From Thalassospira lucentensis (GTDB lineage: Bacteria; Pseudomonadota; Alphaproteobacteria; Rhodospirillales; Thalassospiraceae): a stretch of DNA of 64,000 bases. The notes under the pieces are model-generated. The model did not search any database. It had not been told where the DNA came from and was given only the letters and a program-made list of their open reading frames with translations. Numbering within the stretch: the stretch's first letter is position 1; each line of letters opens with the position of its first letter. Both the position numbers and the translations under genes were made by a program. Positions 8,449 to 20,226 of the stretch are shown in pieces. The stretch lies in NCBI RefSeq assembly GCF_011806425.1, contig NZ_JAATOV010000003.1:186001-250000 (forward strand), written 5' to 3'.

Positions 8449-9729
8449 ATGCTGCAGGATAAGGATCGTATCTTTACCAATCTCTATGGTTTTCAGGACT
8501 TCGGCCTTAAAGGCGCGCAGTCCCGTGGAAACTGGGATGGGACCAAAGGACTGATCGAAAAGGGCCGTGACTGGATCATCGATGAAATGAAATCATCGGG
8601 GATGCGTGGTCGTGGGGGCGCAGGCTTCCCGACGGGCCTTAAATGGTCGTTCATGCCCAAAGAATCCGATGGTCGTCCAAGCTACCTCGTCGTCAATGCC
8701 GACGAAGGCGAGCCGGGCACCTGTAAAGACCGTGAGATCATGCGCAATGATCCGCATACATTGATCGAAGGTTGCCTTCTGGCCAGCTTCGCAATGAATG
8801 CGCATGCCGCGTATATCTACATCCGCGGTGAGTTCTATCATGAGGCCTCCAACCTTCAGATTGCCATCGATCAGGCATATGAAGCGGGCCTTGTTGGTAA
8901 AAACGCCTGCGGTTCTGGTTGGGATTTTGACATTTACCTGCACCTTGGTGCCGGGGCGTATATCTGTGGTGAAGAAACCGCATTGATCGAAAGCCTCGAA
9001 GGTAAAAAAGGTCAGCCACGCCTGAAACCGCCATTCCCAGCGAATGCGGGGCTGTATGGTTGCCCGACCACAGTGAACAACGTTGAATCCATCGCAGCGG
9101 TTCCGACCATTTTGCGTCGCGGCGGTTCGTGGTTCTCAAGCTTCGGCCGTGAAAACAACCACGGGACCAAGCTGTTTGCCATTTCCGGTCACGTCGAAAA
9201 GCCGTGCACCGTTGAAGAAGCAATGAGCATTCCGCTGCGTGAACTGATCGAAAAACATTGCGGCGGCGTTCGCGGCGGCTGGGACAACCTTCTGGCGGTT
9301 ATTCCGGGTGGTTCGTCTGTTCCGCTGATGCCAAAAGACGTGTGTGACGACGTTCTGATGGACTTTGATGGCCTGCGTGAAGTGGGATCGGGTCTTGGAA
9401 CGGCGGCGGTTATCGTCATGGATAAGTCGACTGACATTGTCTATGCGATCGCGCGTCTGTCGGAATTCTACAAGCATGAAAGTTGTGGCCAGTGCACACC
9501 GTGCCGTGAAGGTACCGGTTGGATGATGCGCATGATGACGCGCATGGTCCGCGGCGAAGCCACGCTTGATGAAATTGATCTGTTGTGGGATGTGACCAAA
9601 CAGGTCGAGGGCCATACCATTTGTGCGCTTGGTGATGCTGCGGCATGGCCAATTCAGGGCCTTATCCGTCATTTCCGTCCCGAAATGGAACGTCGGATTA
9701 AGGAATATCGCGCGCGGATCGCGGCCTGA
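8449..9729 (+). CDS. nuoF: NADH-quinone oxidoreductase subunit F (51 kDa)
   Basis: Binds NADH and FMN and starts electron transfer in complex I. The start ATG 8449 lies one base after the nuoE stop, with AAGGGGA eight bases upstream; earlier in-frame starts fall inside nuoE. The 426-residue product has the glycine-rich nucleotide site [10 protein letters not shown] (about residues 54-63), the acidic FMN/NADH segment [17 protein letters not shown], and cluster N3 ligands Cys346, Cys349, Cys352 (SCGQCTPC) and Cys392 (HTICALGD). Confidence 0.98.
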   Translation: MLQDKDRIFTNLYGFQDFGLKGAQSRGNWDGTKGLIEKGRDWIIDEMKSSGMRGRGGAGFPTGLKWSFMPKESDGRPSYLVVNADEGEPGTCKDREIMRNDPHTLIEGCLLASFAMNAHAAYIYIRGEFYHEASNLQIAIDQAYEAGLVGKNACGSGWDFDIYLHLGAGAYICGEETALIESLEGKKGQPRLKPPFPANAGLYGCPTTVNNVESIAAVPTILRRGGSWFSSFGRENNHGTKLFAISGHVEKPCTVEEAMSIPLRELIEKHCGGVRGGWDNLLAVIPGGSSVPLMPKDVCDDVLMDFDGLREVGSGLGTAAVIVMDKSTDIVYAIARLSEFYKHESCGQCTPCREGTGWMMRMMTRMVRGEATLDEIDLLWDVTKQVEGHTICALGDAAAWPIQGLIRHFRPEMERRIKEYRARIAA

Positions 9730-9756
9730 GAAGGACCTGTTGAGAGGGATTGAGAC

Positions 9757-11817
9757 ATGCCGAAACTAACAGTTGACGGTATAGAAGTTGAAGTAGAAGC
9801 CGGGGCGACAGTCCTTCAGGCTTGCGAAGAGGCCGGTAAGGAAATCCCGCGTTTCTGCTATCACGAACGCCTGTCAATCGCCGGCAACTGCCGTATGTGC
9901 TTGGTTGAAATGGAACGCGCGCCCAAACCGGTCGCGTCCTGTGCCATGCCTGCAGCAGATGGAATGGTGATTAAAACCGATTCTGATCTGGTTAAAAAAG
10001 CGCGCAATGGTGTGATGGAATTCCTGCTGATTAACCATCCGCTTGATTGCCCGATTTGTGACCAGGGTGGTGAATGTGACCTTCAGGACCAGGCCATGGC
10101 CTATGGTTTTGATTCGTCACGTTATGCCGAGAAAAAGCGTGCCGTGAAGGACAAGGAACTGGGCCCGATCGTTAAAACGATCATGACCCGTTGCATTCAC
10201 TGTACCCGTTGCGTGCGCTTCTCCGAGGAAGTTGCTGGTGTTGGCACCATGGGTGCTGTTTACCGCGGCGAAGACACCGAAGTCGGGCCATATATCGAAG
10301 CGTCGATCAACTCCGAACTTTCGGGCAACTTGGTTGACCTTTGCCCGGTCGGTGCATTGACCTCGAAACCCTATGCGTTCACCGCACGTCCGTGGGAATT
10401 GAAAAAAACCGACAGCATCGACGTTATGGACGCGGTTGGTTCAAACATTCGCATCGATGCGCGCAGCTCAGAAGTTCTGCGTGTTTTGCCGCGCATCAAC
10501 GAAGACGTGAACGAAGAATGGATTTCGGACAAAACCCGTTACGCCATTGACGGTCTGAAACGTCAGCGTCTTGATCGTCCTTATGTTCGTGTAAACGGCA
10601 AACTTGCTCCGGCAAGCTGGGACGAAGCGTTTGCAGCAATCAAAGCCAAGGTAACCGGGCTTGACGGCAAAAAAATTGCTGCCATTGCCGGTGATACTGT
10701 TGATTGCGAATCAATGACCGCGCTCAAAGACCTGATGGGCAGCCTGGGTTCTCCGAACCTTGATTGCCGTCAGGACGGATCGAAAATTGGCGGTCCGCGC
10801 AGTTCTTATATCTTCAACACCACCATTGCCGGCATCGAAGAGGCAGACGCCTGTCTGATCGTTGGCGCCAATGTACGTGCAGAAGCACCGATCATCAATT
10901 CCCGTCTGCGGAAACGCTGGCGCGGAACGAACGGTGATTTCAGCGTTGGCATCGTTGGTGAAAAGTGGGATCCGACCTACAAGAACGATTATCTTGGTGC
11001 CGGTCCGGAAACGCTTTCTGACATTCTTGACGGCAAAAACGACTTCGCCAAGGTTCTCGAAGCTGCTGAAAAACCGATGATCATCGTCGGCATGGGCGCT
11101 TTGAACCGTGAAGATGGCGACGCTGTTTTGGCCGCGACCCGCGCAATTGCCGAGAAATTCGGCATGGTTTCGGGGGAATGGAACGGCTTTAACGTTCTTC
11201 ACACTGCTGCATCACGCGTCGGTGGCCTTGATCTGGGCTTTGTCCCGGGCGAGGGCGGCCTTGCAACCAACGACATCCTTGACGGTGCCGCCAAAGGCGA
11301 CGTCGAAGTTGTTTACCTGTTGGGTGCGGACGAAATCGACATGAGCAAACTGGAAAAGGCATTTGTCATTTACCAGGGTGCGATGGGTGATGCCGGTGCG
11401 CAGGCTGCAGACGTTATTTTGCCGGGTGCAGCTTATACCGAAAAGAACGGTACTTACGTCAACACCGAAGGCCGCGCCCAGCAGGGCTGGCGTGCAGTCT
11501 TCCCACGTGGTGATGCCCGTGAGGATTGGACCATTGTTCGTGCACTTTCCGGTGCCTTGGACAAGACCTTGCCGTACGACAATATCGATGCTGTTCGGAC
11601 CCGTATGGTCGAACTCAGCCCGACCTTCGCGTCGCTGAATGTTCCGACCAAAGCCGAATGGACCGATTTCGGTAAAGCAGGCGACATGAAGTCAGAAGGT
11701 TTCACGTCTCCGGTTCGCAATTTCTATATGACCGACCCGATTAGCCGTGCATCGGTGACAATGGCCAAATGTACTGAGGCCTTTGTCAAAGGTGCGGCTG
11801 CCGAGAAGGTTGCCTGA
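9757..11817 (+). CDS. nuoG: NADH-quinone oxidoreductase subunit G (75 kDa)
   Basis: Iron-sulfur subunit linking NuoF to NuoI. The ferredoxin-like N-domain has the [2Fe-2S] ligands Cys34, Cys45, Cys48 and Cys62; the His-Cys cluster uses His94, Cys98, Cys101 and Cys107 (HPLDCPICDQGGEC); a further [4Fe-4S] set is Cys146, Cys149, Cys152 and Cys196. A degenerate molybdopterin-type domain follows. At 686 residues it is the shorter mitochondrial/alphaproteobacterial form; I see no N7-type cysteine motif in the C-terminal half, as expected for this form. Confidence 0.98.
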   Translation: MPKLTVDGIEVEVEAGATVLQACEEAGKEIPRFCYHERLSIAGNCRMCLVEMERAPKPVASCAMPAADGMVIKTDSDLVKKARNGVMEFLLINHPLDCPICDQGGECDLQDQAMAYGFDSSRYAEKKRAVKDKELGPIVKTIMTRCIHCTRCVRFSEEVAGVGTMGAVYRGEDTEVGPYIEASINSELSGNLVDLCPVGALTSKPYAFTARPWELKKTDSIDVMDAVGSNIRIDARSSEVLRVLPRINEDVNEEWISDKTRYAIDGLKRQRLDRPYVRVNGKLAPASWDEAFAAIKAKVTGLDGKKIAAIAGDTVDCESMTALKDLMGSLGSPNLDCRQDGSKIGGPRSSYIFNTTIAGIEEADACLIVGANVRAEAPIINSRLRKRWRGTNGDFSVGIVGEKWDPTYKNDYLGAGPETLSDILDGKNDFAKVLEAAEKPMIIVGMGALNREDGDAVLAATRAIAEKFGMVSGEWNGFNVLHTAASRVGGLDLGFVPGEGGLATNDILDGAAKGDVEVVYLLGADEIDMSKLEKAFVIYQGAMGDAGAQAADVILPGAAYTEKNGTYVNTEGRAQQGWRAVFPRGDAREDWTIVRALSGALDKTLPYDNIDAVRTRMVELSPTFASLNVPTKAEWTDFGKAGDMKSEGFTSPVRNFYMTDPISRASVTMAKCTEAFVKGAAAEKVA

Positions 11818-11904
11818 GTAAGGGGGGCGGCGATCTGATCGTCGCCTATCCCGCAAGGGGGTGTCCCAATTCTGGGACGAAACGCAAAAGATACGGTTTG
11901 ACCG

Positions 11905-12918
11905 ATGGAACTTCTTTGGGACGGATATATTGAACCACTAGTCTGGATCGTCGCCAAGATTTTGGCGATTGTGGTCCCGCTGCTGGTCGCTGTCGCCTAT
12001 CTGACCTACGCTGAGCGTAAGGTCATCGGTGCTATTCAGCTCCGTAAAGGCCCGAACGTTGTGGGGCCGTTTGGCCTTCTGCAGCCGCTTGCTGATGGTC
12101 TGAAGCTGTTTCTGAAAGAAACAATCATTCCGACAAGTGCAAATAAGGGCGTCTTCGTTATCGCCCCGATGTTGACCTTTATCCTTGCCATCATTGCCTG
12201 GGCGGTTATTCCGTTCGACGAAGGCATGGTTCTGGCGGATTTGAACGTTGGCATCTTGTACCTGTTCGCGATTTCTTCGCTGGGTGTCTATGGCATCGTG
12301 ATGGCCGGTTGGGCATCGAACTCCAAATACGCATTCCTTGGCGCGCTGCGTTCCGGCGCCCAGATGGTTTCGTACGAGATTTCGATTGGCTTGATCATCA
12401 TTTCGGTTCTTCTGACGACCGGCTCGCTGAACCTGAGCGACATCGTCCGCGGCCAGATTGGCGGCGTATGGGAGTGGAACTTTATCTATCACTTCCCGAT
12501 GTTTATCGTCTTCATCGTATCCATTCTGGCAGAAACCAACCGCGCACCGTTTGACCTTCCCGAGGCCGAAGCGGAACTTGTTTCAGGTTATAACGTCGAT
12601 TACTCGGCAATGACCTTTGCGCTGTTCTTCCTGGGTGAATACGCCAATATGATCCTGATGAGCGGCCTTGCAGCTGTTCTGTTCCTTGGGGGCTGGAGCG
12701 CACCGTTGCCGTTCCTCGACTTCATCCCGGGGGCCATCTGGTTCATCCTGAAGATCTGCTTCGTTCTGTTCATCTTCCTTTGGGTGCGTGCAACATTCCC
12801 GCGTTACCGTTATGACCAGTTGATGCGTCTGGGTTGGAAAATCTTCCTGCCGCTGTCGTTTGCCTGGGTCATGCTGGTTGCCACGTTCCTGGTTGTTTTT
12901 GACAAGGTCCCGGCCTGA
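11905..12918 (+). CDS. nuoH: NADH-quinone oxidoreductase subunit H
   Basis: Membrane subunit that joins the peripheral arm to the proton-pumping arm and forms the quinone entrance. The 337-residue protein has about eight transmembrane helices and the two family signatures: [20 protein letters not shown] near the N terminus and [21 protein letters not shown] in the middle, which lines the quinone tunnel. An 87-base spacer after nuoG contains a small GC-rich inverted repeat (11826-11846) but no terminator T-run, so the operon probably continues. Confidence 0.98.
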   Translation: MELLWDGYIEPLVWIVAKILAIVVPLLVAVAYLTYAERKVIGAIQLRKGPNVVGPFGLLQPLADGLKLFLKETIIPTSANKGVFVIAPMLTFILAIIAWAVIPFDEGMVLADLNVGILYLFAISSLGVYGIVMAGWASNSKYAFLGALRSGAQMVSYEISIGLIIISVLLTTGSLNLSDIVRGQIGGVWEWNFIYHFPMFIVFIVSILAETNRAPFDLPEAEAELVSGYNVDYSAMTFALFFLGEYANMILMSGLAAVLFLGGWSAPLPFLDFIPGAIWFILKICFVLFIFLWVRATFPRYRYDQLMRLGWKIFLPLSFAWVMLVATFLVVFDKVPA

Positions 12919-12949
12919 TCGCCGCGCATCGGAAAGAGAGAGGTAAACG

Positions 12950-13438
12950 ATGTCATTTATTGATCGGACGGCCCGGAGCTTCCTGCTCGCGGAACTCGTA
13001 TCGGGTATGGCGCTCACCTTGAAATATATGTTCAAGCCAAAAGTGACGCTGAACTACCCATATGAAAAAGGCCCGCTGAGCCCACGTTTCCGTGGCGAAC
13101 ATGCTTTGCGCCGCTACCCGAACGGGGAAGAGCGCTGCATTGCATGTAAACTGTGTGAAGCGATCTGTCCTGCGCAGGCCATCACCATCGAGGTAGAGCC
13201 GCGTGACGATGGTTCGCGTCGTACAACCCGCTACGACATTGATATGACAAAATGCATCTATTGCGGTTTCTGCGAAGAAGCCTGTCCGGTGGATGCAATT
13301 GTCGAAGGTCCGAACTTTGAGTTCGCAACCGAAAACCGCGAGGAGCTTCTTTATGACAAAGACAAGCTTCTGGCAAACGGCGAGCGTTGGGAAGCCGAGC
13401 TTGCTGCACGATTGGAGGCAGACGCACCTTATCGGTAA
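12950..13438 (+). CDS. nuoI: NADH-quinone oxidoreductase subunit I
   Basis: 8Fe ferredoxin-like subunit with clusters N6a and N6b. Ligands are Cys63, Cys66, Cys69 (CIACKLC), Cys73 (ICP), Cys102, Cys105, Cys108 (CIYCGFC) and Cys112 (ACP). The 162 residues include the amphipathic N-terminal helix that lies along the membrane ([22 protein letters not shown]). Length and motifs match mitochondrial TYKY-type subunits. Confidence 0.98.
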   Translation: MSFIDRTARSFLLAELVSGMALTLKYMFKPKVTLNYPYEKGPLSPRFRGEHALRRYPNGEERCIACKLCEAICPAQAITIEVEPRDDGSRRTTRYDIDMTKCIYCGFCEEACPVDAIVEGPNFEFATENREELLYDKDKLLANGERWEAELAARLEADAPYR

Positions 13439-13521
13439 GTGTCGCGTCTGATCGTTATAAAGAGAGTTCATGGATCGTTGTCTGCCAATGGGGCGGCAAC
13501 GGTTCGCCAAGGGGGTACCTT

Positions 13522-14130
13522 ATGGTCGTACAGGCTTTGGCTTTTTACCTGTTTGCTACCATCGCGGTTCTGTCCGCGACAGCGGTTGTGACCGTTCGCA
13601 ACCCGGTGCATTCGGTACTGTTGCTGATCTTGACATTCTTTAACGCAGCGGGGCTTTTCGTCCTGCTGGGTGCTGAGTTTCTCGCCATGCTGCTGGTCGT
13701 TGTTTACGTCGGCGCAGTGGCAGTTCTGTTCATGTTCGTTGTGATGATGCTGGACATCAACTTTGTTGAAATGCGCCAGGGTTTCCTGAACTACCTGCCG
13801 ATCGGTGTCCTGATCGCGGTTGTTCTGTTTGTCGAACTGGCATTTGTCGGTGCCGGATGGACACTGACGGACGGGACGGTTGCTGTCTTGGCGCAACCAA
13901 CGCCGGTTGGCGTCAACAACGTCGAGGCGCTTGGTCAACTGATCTACACCGATTACGCATACATCTTCCAGTCGGCTGGTCTGGTTCTGCTTGTAGCGAT
14001 GATTGGCGCAATTGTTCTGACACTGCGTCACCGTGAAGGTGTCCGCCGTCAGAAAATCTCTGAGCAGATCAAGCGTACCCGCGCTGATACGCTTGAAGTC
14101 AAAAAAGTTCCGGTCGGAAGGGGGATCTGA
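13522..14130 (+). CDS. nuoJ: NADH-quinone oxidoreductase subunit J
   Basis: Membrane subunit of the antiporter-like arm (ND6 type). The start chosen is ATG 13522 ([11 protein letters not shown]), six bases after AAGGGGGT. A longer frame from 13387 would overlap nuoI and adds a cysteine-rich, non-family N terminus. The 202-residue protein has five predicted helices and the conserved segment [21 protein letters not shown], the pi-bulge helix of ND6. It overlaps nuoK by one base. Confidence 0.96.
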   Translation: MVVQALAFYLFATIAVLSATAVVTVRNPVHSVLLLILTFFNAAGLFVLLGAEFLAMLLVVVYVGAVAVLFMFVVMMLDINFVEMRQGFLNYLPIGVLIAVVLFVELAFVGAGWTLTDGTVAVLAQPTPVGVNNVEALGQLIYTDYAYIFQSAGLVLLVAMIGAIVLTLRHREGVRRQKISEQIKRTRADTLEVKKVPVGRGI

Positions 14131-14438
14131 TGGAAATCGGTCTTGCACATTATCTGACCGTCGCGGCGATCCTTTTCACACTCGGGATCTTCGGCATCTT
14201 CATGAACCGTAAGAACGTCATCATCATTATGATGTCGATCGAACTGATGCTGTTGGCGGTCAACATTAACTTTGTCGCGTTCTCGTCATTCCTTGGCGAT
14301 CTCGTTGGACAGGTTTTCACCATCTTCGTTCTGACAGTTGCAGCAGCAGAAGCCGCAATTGGTCTGGCGATCCTGGTCGTCTATTTCCGTAACCGCGGCA
14401 CCATCGCGGTTGAAGACATCAACATGATGAAGGGGTAA
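14130..14438 (+). CDS. nuoK: NADH-quinone oxidoreductase subunit K
   Basis: ND4L-type subunit with three helices in 102 residues. The conserved acidic residues of the proton path are visible in [19 protein letters not shown] and [17 protein letters not shown]. Start and stop are tightly packed between nuoJ and nuoL. Confidence 0.97.
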   Translation: MEIGLAHYLTVAAILFTLGIFGIFMNRKNVIIIMMSIELMLLAVNINFVAFSSFLGDLVGQVFTIFVLTVAAAEAAIGLAILVVYFRNRGTIAVEDINMMKG

Positions 14439-14445
14439 GGCAGAT

Positions 14446-16449
14446 ATGTATCCGTTGATTGTATTCCTGCCCCTGATCGCGGCAATCATTGCTGGGACCA
14501 TCACGCTGGTCGGCGCCATGTCGACCGCGAAAGATGCCCCGCATGACTCGCACGGTCATCACCATCATGGTGCGTCCTCGGCCGATCGTGTGGCACAGCT
14601 TGTCACCGTTTGCGGTGTTGTTGTTGCCTTTATCATTTCGGTCTTTGCCTTTGTCGATGTTGCCCTTGGTGGCAACCCGGTAACCATTCAGTTGTTTACC
14701 TGGATCACATCGGGCAACTTCGATGTTTCATGGGCGCTGCGTCTTGATACGCTGACCTGTGTGATGTTGATCGTTGTGACCGGTGTGTCCTCAATGGTTC
14801 ACATCTATTCCATCGGTTACATGTCGCACGATCCGGACAAGCCGCGCTTTATGGCGTATCTCAGCTTGTTCACCTTTGCGATGCTGATGCTGATTACCGC
14901 TGACAACCTGATCCAGCTGTTCTTCGGCTGGGAAGGGGTGGGGCTTGCGTCTTACCTTCTGATTGGTTTCTGGTATTCCAAACCGTCGGCTTCGGCTGCT
15001 GCGATCAAGGCGTTCCTTGTTAACCGTGTTGGTGACTTTGGTTTCGCACTTGGTATCTTTGCAGTCTATGTCCTGTTTGACAGCGTTCAGTTCGACGTCA
15101 TCTTTGGCAATGCAGAAGAAGTCGCTGGCACCAAACTGATGTTCCTTGGCCATCAATTCGAAGCACTTGAAGTTACCTGCTTCTTGCTGTTCATCGGTGC
15201 GATGGGTAAATCGGCACAGCTTGGTCTGCACACATGGCTGCCTGACGCTATGGAAGGCCCAACCCCGGTTTCCGCCCTTATTCACGCGGCAACCATGGTG
15301 ACGGCCGGTGTGTTCATGGTCGCGCGTTTGTCGCCGATCTTTGAATATGCTGAAACCACGCTGATGATTGTGACCATCGTTGGTGCGTCGACCGCATTCT
15401 TTGCAGCGACCATCGGCTGTGTTCAGAACGATATCAAACGCGTTATCGCGTATTCGACCTGTTCGCAGCTTGGCTACATGTTCTTTGCTTGCGGCGTGTC
15501 GGCTTATTCGGCTGGTGTGTTCCACCTGATGACGCACGGCTTCTTTAAGGCACTTCTGTTCCTTGGGGCTGGCTCGGTCATTCACGCGATGTCTGATGAA
15601 CAAGACATGCGTAAAATGGGCGGCATCTGGAAAATGGTTCCGCTGACCTTTGCGGTCATGATGATTGGGACCTTCGCCATTACCGGTGTTCCGGGTCTTG
15701 CGGGCTTCTATTCCAAGGATCTGATCATCGAAAGTGCCTATGCGGCACATACCGGTGTCGGTCTGTATGCCTTCTGGGCAGGGGTTCTTGCCGCGCTTAT
15801 GACCTCGTTCTATAGCTGGCGTTTGATCTTCATGACCTTCTTTGGCGCTCCGCGTGCTGATGAACGCACCATGGCGCATGTTCATGAAAGCCCGGCTGTC
15901 ATGACGGCACCGCTTCTGTTCTTGGCTGTCGGCGCAATCTTTGCTGGTTGGTTTGCCAAAGACTGGTTCGGTGGTGGCAACTACGAAGAAATGCTGAACT
16001 TCTGGAACGGTGCGATCTTTATGGCAGAGGGCCATATGGCTCTTGAACATTCACACCACGTTCCGGGCTGGGTCAAACTGGCACCGTTTGTTGCGATGAT
16101 TTCAGGCTTTGCCCTTGCGGTAATCATGTACAAGCTTGTTCCGTCGCTGCCACGCACCTTGGCGAACACCTTCAATGGTCTGTATCGCTTCGTGCTGAAC
16201 AAATGGTACTTCGATGAACTCTACGACAAGATTTTCGTAAAACCGGCCTTCGCACTTGGCTATGGCTTATGGAAATCGGGTGATGGTGCGATCATTGACG
16301 GTTGTGGCCCTGATGGGGTTGCCGCTGCTTGCCGTAACATCGCACGTCGCGTCAGCGCCATTCAGAGTGGTTTTGTCTATCACTATGCATTTGCAATGCT
16401 GATTGGTATTGCTGCGCTGGTCTCCTACACAATTTGGAAGATGGGTTAA
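14446..16449 (+). CDS. nuoL: NADH-quinone oxidoreductase subunit L
   Basis: Distal antiporter-like proton pump of complex I (ND5 type), 667 residues with about 16 helices. Conserved pump residues are seen in [18 protein letters not shown], in the lysine helix [31 protein letters not shown] (quoted in part) and in the long lateral helix near the C terminus. It is odd that residues 33-41, in the first loop, form a histidine-rich run (HDSHGHHHH) that is not needed by the fold. Confidence 0.98.
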   Translation: MYPLIVFLPLIAAIIAGTITLVGAMSTAKDAPHDSHGHHHHGASSADRVAQLVTVCGVVVAFIISVFAFVDVALGGNPVTIQLFTWITSGNFDVSWALRLDTLTCVMLIVVTGVSSMVHIYSIGYMSHDPDKPRFMAYLSLFTFAMLMLITADNLIQLFFGWEGVGLASYLLIGFWYSKPSASAAAIKAFLVNRVGDFGFALGIFAVYVLFDSVQFDVIFGNAEEVAGTKLMFLGHQFEALEVTCFLLFIGAMGKSAQLGLHTWLPDAMEGPTPVSALIHAATMVTAGVFMVARLSPIFEYAETTLMIVTIVGASTAFFAATIGCVQNDIKRVIAYSTCSQLGYMFFACGVSAYSAGVFHLMTHGFFKALLFLGAGSVIHAMSDEQDMRKMGGIWKMVPLTFAVMMIGTFAITGVPGLAGFYSKDLIIESAYAAHTGVGLYAFWAGVLAALMTSFYSWRLIFMTFFGAPRADERTMAHVHESPAVMTAPLLFLAVGAIFAGWFAKDWFGGGNYEEMLNFWNGAIFMAEGHMALEHSHHVPGWVKLAPFVAMISGFALAVIMYKLVPSLPRTLANTFNGLYRFVLNKWYFDELYDKIFVKPAFALGYGLWKSGDGAIIDGCGPDGVAAACRNIARRVSAIQSGFVYHYAFAMLIGIAALVSYTIWKMG

Positions 16450-16455
16450 CGGGCG

Positions 16456-17973
16456 ATGAGTGATTGGCCAATTCTTTCGATCGTCACCTTCTTGCCATTG
16501 CTTGGGGCAGCTCTGTTGCTCTTTATCAATGGTGAAGAGGCGAATGTCGCCCGCAATTCCCGTGGGGTTGCGCTTTGGACGTCGGTGTTCACCTTCCTTG
16601 TATCTTTGATGCTGTGGGTGAACTTCGACAAAACAACTGCTGACTTCCAGTTCGTCGAAAAAGCCGACTGGATGCCGGGCCTGAACATTTCCTATCACAT
16701 GGGCGTTGACGGTATTTCCGTTCTGTTCGTCCTGCTTGCGACCTTCCTGACGCCGATTTGTATTTTGTCGGCATGGGAAGCGATCCAAAAGCGCGTGAAG
16801 GAATACATGATCGCCTTCCTCGTTCTTGAAACGATGATGATCGGTATGTTCAGCTCGCTTGACGGTCTGCTGTTCTATCTCTTCTTTGAAGGCGTCCTGA
16901 TCCCGATGTTTATCATCATCGGTGTCTGGGGCGGTCAGCGCCGCGTTTACGCTGCATTCAAGCTGTTCCTGTATACGCTTTTGGGCTCGGTCCTGATGCT
17001 GGTTGCTTTGCTCGCGATGTATTTCGACGCAGGCACCACCGACATTCCGACCCTGATGCAGTACGGGTTTAGCTATAATATGCAGTTGTGGCTGTGGCTG
17101 GCATTCTTTGCTTCCTTCGCGGTTAAAGTTCCGATGTGGCCGGTTCATACCTGGCTTCCGGATGCCCACGTTGAAGCACCGACTGCCGGTTCGGTTATTC
17201 TGGCTGGCGTGTTGCTGAAAATGGGTGGCTATGGCTTCCTTCGGTTCTCGCTGCCGATGATGCCGCTGGCGTCTGAAACCTTCGCACCACTCATCTTTAC
17301 GCTGTCGATTATTGCAATCATTTATACGTCGCTGGTGGCTCTTGCTCAGCAGGACATGAAAAAGCTGATTGCCTATTCTTCGATCGCGCATATGGGCATC
17401 GTGACGGTTGGGGCATTTACCTTTAACCAGCACGGTATCGAAGGTTCGATCTTCCAGATGCTCAGCCACGGTGTGGTTTCGGGTGCGCTCTTCTTGTGTG
17501 TTGGTGTTGTCTATGACCGCATCCACACCCGCGAAATCGACGCCTATGGTGGTCTGGTTCACCGGATGCCGAGCTATGCCTTGATCTTCATGTTCTTCAC
17601 CATGGCGTCTGTTGGTCTGCCGGGGACGGGTGGTTTCGTTGGTGAAATCCTGACCTTGCTTGGCGCGTTTGAGGCCAACACCTGGGTCGCATTCTTTGCG
17701 GCAACCGGTTTGATCCTTGGTGCGGCCTATGCGCTTTATCTCTATCGCCGGATTATCTTTGGGGCCCTGACGAAGGAAAACCTCAAAACGATCCTCGATC
17801 TGAGCCCGCGTGAATGGCTGCTCTTTGCACCATTGGTGATCGTCGTTCTTTGGATGGGGGTCTATCCGGTCTCCTTCCTTGATGTCATGCATGTCTCGGT
17901 TGAGAACCTCGTCAACCACGTCGAAACGGCGCAAGCTGCCGCGGCTCAAGCCGCCCAGCTGACCGCGAATTGA
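16456..17973 (+). CDS. nuoM: NADH-quinone oxidoreductase subunit M
   Basis: Antiporter-like proton pump (ND4 type), 505 residues and about 14 helices. Signature segments include [20 protein letters not shown], with the key Glu, [19 protein letters not shown], with the key Lys, and [15 protein letters not shown]. The C terminus ends in an alanine- and glutamine-rich tail (about the last 16 residues) outside the fold. Confidence 0.98.
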   Translation: MSDWPILSIVTFLPLLGAALLLFINGEEANVARNSRGVALWTSVFTFLVSLMLWVNFDKTTADFQFVEKADWMPGLNISYHMGVDGISVLFVLLATFLTPICILSAWEAIQKRVKEYMIAFLVLETMMIGMFSSLDGLLFYLFFEGVLIPMFIIIGVWGGQRRVYAAFKLFLYTLLGSVLMLVALLAMYFDAGTTDIPTLMQYGFSYNMQLWLWLAFFASFAVKVPMWPVHTWLPDAHVEAPTAGSVILAGVLLKMGGYGFLRFSLPMMPLASETFAPLIFTLSIIAIIYTSLVALAQQDMKKLIAYSSIAHMGIVTVGAFTFNQHGIEGSIFQMLSHGVVSGALFLCVGVVYDRIHTREIDAYGGLVHRMPSYALIFMFFTMASVGLPGTGGFVGEILTLLGAFEANTWVAFFAATGLILGAAYALYLYRRIIFGALTKENLKTILDLSPREWLLFAPLVIVVLWMGVYPVSFLDVMHVSVENLVNHVETAQAAAAQAAQLTAN

Positions 17974-17984
17974 GGGGAATGGAC

Positions 17985-19424
17985 ATGGGAGTTTCTATGC
18001 TCAACCTCGGGGCCGCATTGCCCGAAATCTTCATGGCAGTCTCTGCCTTGGCTCTGTTGATGCTTGGGGTTTTCGCCGGCAAGGACAAAGCGTTCCGTAC
18101 CGTGTCTTGGTTGGCGGTTGCCGTCCACATTGTCGCGATCATCCTTGTGGTGACCGGGCAGGGCGGCTCGGCATTCTTTGGCCAGTTTAAGGCCGACGCC
18201 TTTGCACAGTTCTGCAAAGTCTTGATCCTGATCGGGTCAAGTGTCGGTATCGTCATGTCGATGAAATTCGCTGAACGTGAAAACATGTCACGGTTCGAAT
18301 TCCCGATCCTGATCTCTCTTGCCACGGTTGGCATGATGGCGATGGTGTCGGCAACCGACATGATGTCTTTGTATCTTGGTCTGGAATTGCAGTCGCTTGC
18401 TCTTTACGTGGTTGCGGCCATCCGCCGCGATACCGTTCGCTCGACTGAGTCTGGCCTGAAATACTTCATCCTCGGCTCTATTGCCTCGGGCATTCTGCTC
18501 TATGGCATGTCGATGGTGTATGGCTTTACCGGGACCACCAGCTTTGCGGTTCTTGCCGATACCCTTACGGGTGGCAACCTTCCGGTTGGTGCAATGGTTG
18601 GTCTGGCATTCATCTTTGCTGGTCTGTGCTTTAAAATTTCCGCCGTTCCGTTCCACATGTGGACCCCGGACGTATATGAAGGCGCACCGACCCCGGTGAC
18701 TTCCTTCTTTGCGGTTGCACCGAAAATTGCCGGTCTTGCGCTGTTTATCCGGGTTGCGGTTGGTCCGTTTGGTGGTGTGGTAGCCGATTGGCAGCAGATC
18801 ATCGTTCTGATCTCGATCCTGTCTATGATGCTTGGTTCGTTCGCGGCCCTGCGTCAGGAAAACATCAAACGTCTGATGGCTTATTCGTCTATCGGTCACG
18901 TTGGCTTTGCGCTTGTCGGTCTGGCAGCAGGCACCGAAGAAGGTGTTACGGGCGTTCTGGTTTATCTTGGTATTTACCTTGTCATGAACCTGGGCACCTT
19001 TGCGGTCATCTTGTGCATGCGTCGTAACGACCGCATGAACGAGGAAATCACCGATCTGGCCGGTCTTGCCAAGACCAAGCCGCTGATGGCTGCGATTACC
19101 GCGATCTTGATGTTCTCGATGGCTGGTATTCCGCCGCTGGCAGGCTTCTTTGGTAAGTTCTATGTCTTTAAGGCGGCGGTTGATGCTGGTCTTGTGACAT
19201 TGGCTGTCATTGGTTTGGTGACCTCGGTTGTCAGTGCGTATTACTATCTGCGCATCATCAAGGTCATGTATTTCGATGAGCCGGTCGAAGGGTTTGATCG
19301 CAACGGTACTGAGATGAATGTCATCATGGCACTTGCCACGGTTGCGATCTTGGTCTTTGTGTTCTTCCCGAACCCGCTGATGGACAGCGCAGCGATTGCT
19401 GCGGCATCATTGTTCGGCCAATAA
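17985..19424 (+). CDS. nuoN: NADH-quinone oxidoreductase subunit N
   Basis: Third antiporter-like pump (ND2 type) and last gene of the nuo operon; 479 residues. The start chosen is ATG 17985 ([14 protein letters not shown]), seven bases after AGGGG. ATG 17979 and 17997 and a TTG at 17970 are alternatives. Helices with [38 protein letters not shown] (quoted across the motif) and [17 protein letters not shown] identify the family. birA follows after two bases. Confidence 0.97.
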   Translation: MGVSMLNLGAALPEIFMAVSALALLMLGVFAGKDKAFRTVSWLAVAVHIVAIILVVTGQGGSAFFGQFKADAFAQFCKVLILIGSSVGIVMSMKFAERENMSRFEFPILISLATVGMMAMVSATDMMSLYLGLELQSLALYVVAAIRRDTVRSTESGLKYFILGSIASGILLYGMSMVYGFTGTTSFAVLADTLTGGNLPVGAMVGLAFIFAGLCFKISAVPFHMWTPDVYEGAPTPVTSFFAVAPKIAGLALFIRVAVGPFGGVVADWQQIIVLISILSMMLGSFAALRQENIKRLMAYSSIGHVGFALVGLAAGTEEGVTGVLVYLGIYLVMNLGTFAVILCMRRNDRMNEEITDLAGLAKTKPLMAAITAILMFSMAGIPPLAGFFGKFYVFKAAVDAGLVTLAVIGLVTSVVSAYYYLRIIKVMYFDEPVEGFDRNGTEMNVIMALATVAILVFVFFPNPLMDSAAIAAASLFGQ

Positions 19425-19426
19425 GA

Positions 19427-20185
19427 ATGACGCAAAGCACGATCCGTCTTCCCGAAGGATTTTACCTTCATCAGGTAGATACGATCGACAATACAAATGA
19501 AGAGGCCAAACGCCTCGCAGACAAGGGCGCCCAGAGTGGCGCCCTTGTTTTAGCAAAAACGCAAACATCCGGCCGCGGTCGCCGCGGTCGGGCTTGGTCG
19601 TCGCCCGTGGGCAATCTGTATTCGTCCTTGTTGCTGCGTCCGCGCTGTTCCTTGGCCGAAGCCGCCCGTCTGACGTTCCTGATTGCCTTCGCCATGGCGG
19701 AGGCCATTGAAACCATCACCGGCATGCAGGTGCGCCCCGATTGTAAATGGCCCAATGATCTGATGGTCAATGGCCGTAAGATTTGCGGTATCTTGCTTGA
19801 AAGTGCGTCTAATCACGGATCGGCGACGGATTATCTGGTCATCGGTGCCGGGGTAAATGTCGCCTTTTTCCCGGACGATGCCGAACGGCCTGCAACCTCG
19901 CTGGCAAGTCTTGGCGCACCGGTTTCGGTGGATGATCTTGTGTCGGTCTATGTCGCGCGTATTGCGCACTGGTTGCCAATTTGGGAACAGCAGGGCTTTG
20001 GCCCGATCCGCGAAGCGTGGCTCACACGGGCCTATGGAATTGGCGATCCTGTGGTTGCGCGCTTGACCGAGCGCGAATTACACGGGACTTTCGTCGGTCT
20101 TGATGATGATGGCGCGCTTATTCTAAGAGAAGATCGCGGTGACGAACATCGTATCGGCGCTGGCGAAATCTTCTTCAGGGCCTAA
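19427..20185 (+). CDS. birA: Biotin--[acetyl-CoA-carboxylase] ligase
   Basis: Activates biotin with ATP and attaches it to carboxylase carrier domains. The 252 residues contain only the catalytic and C-terminal domains: TSGRGRRGRAW is the biotinyl-AMP loop, KWPNDLMVNGRKICGILLE holds the catalytic Lys, and a small SH3-like C-domain follows (DPVVARL to the end). The N-terminal winged helix of E. coli BirA is missing, so the protein cannot repress biotin genes that way. Sitting two bases after nuoN, it is probably cotranscribed with complex I, as in many alphaproteobacteria. Confidence 0.96.
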   Translation: MTQSTIRLPEGFYLHQVDTIDNTNEEAKRLADKGAQSGALVLAKTQTSGRGRRGRAWSSPVGNLYSSLLLRPRCSLAEAARLTFLIAFAMAEAIETITGMQVRPDCKWPNDLMVNGRKICGILLESASNHGSATDYLVIGAGVNVAFFPDDAERPATSLASLGAPVSVDDLVSVYVARIAHWLPIWEQQGFGPIREAWLTRAYGIGDPVVARLTERELHGTFVGLDDDGALILREDRGDEHRIGAGEIFFRA

Positions 20186-20226
20186 ATGGAATAATATCTT
20201 GCTGCGAAGTGGAGGCTGTAAGCTTC

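Noticed and set aside
11826..11846. Small inverted repeat between nuoG and nuoH, considered as a terminator
   Set aside because: Loop is too tight, one G-U pair is needed and no T-run follows; the nuo operon clearly continues.
14791..16050. 419-residue frame antisense to nuoL
   Set aside because: Same shadow effect as above; the plus strand is unmistakably nuoL.
16267..17949. 560-residue open frame antisense to nuoL/nuoM
   Set aside because: Long antisense frames arise from the codon bias of the nuo genes. The translation is a polar, repetitive His/Arg/Gln mix with no fold signature.
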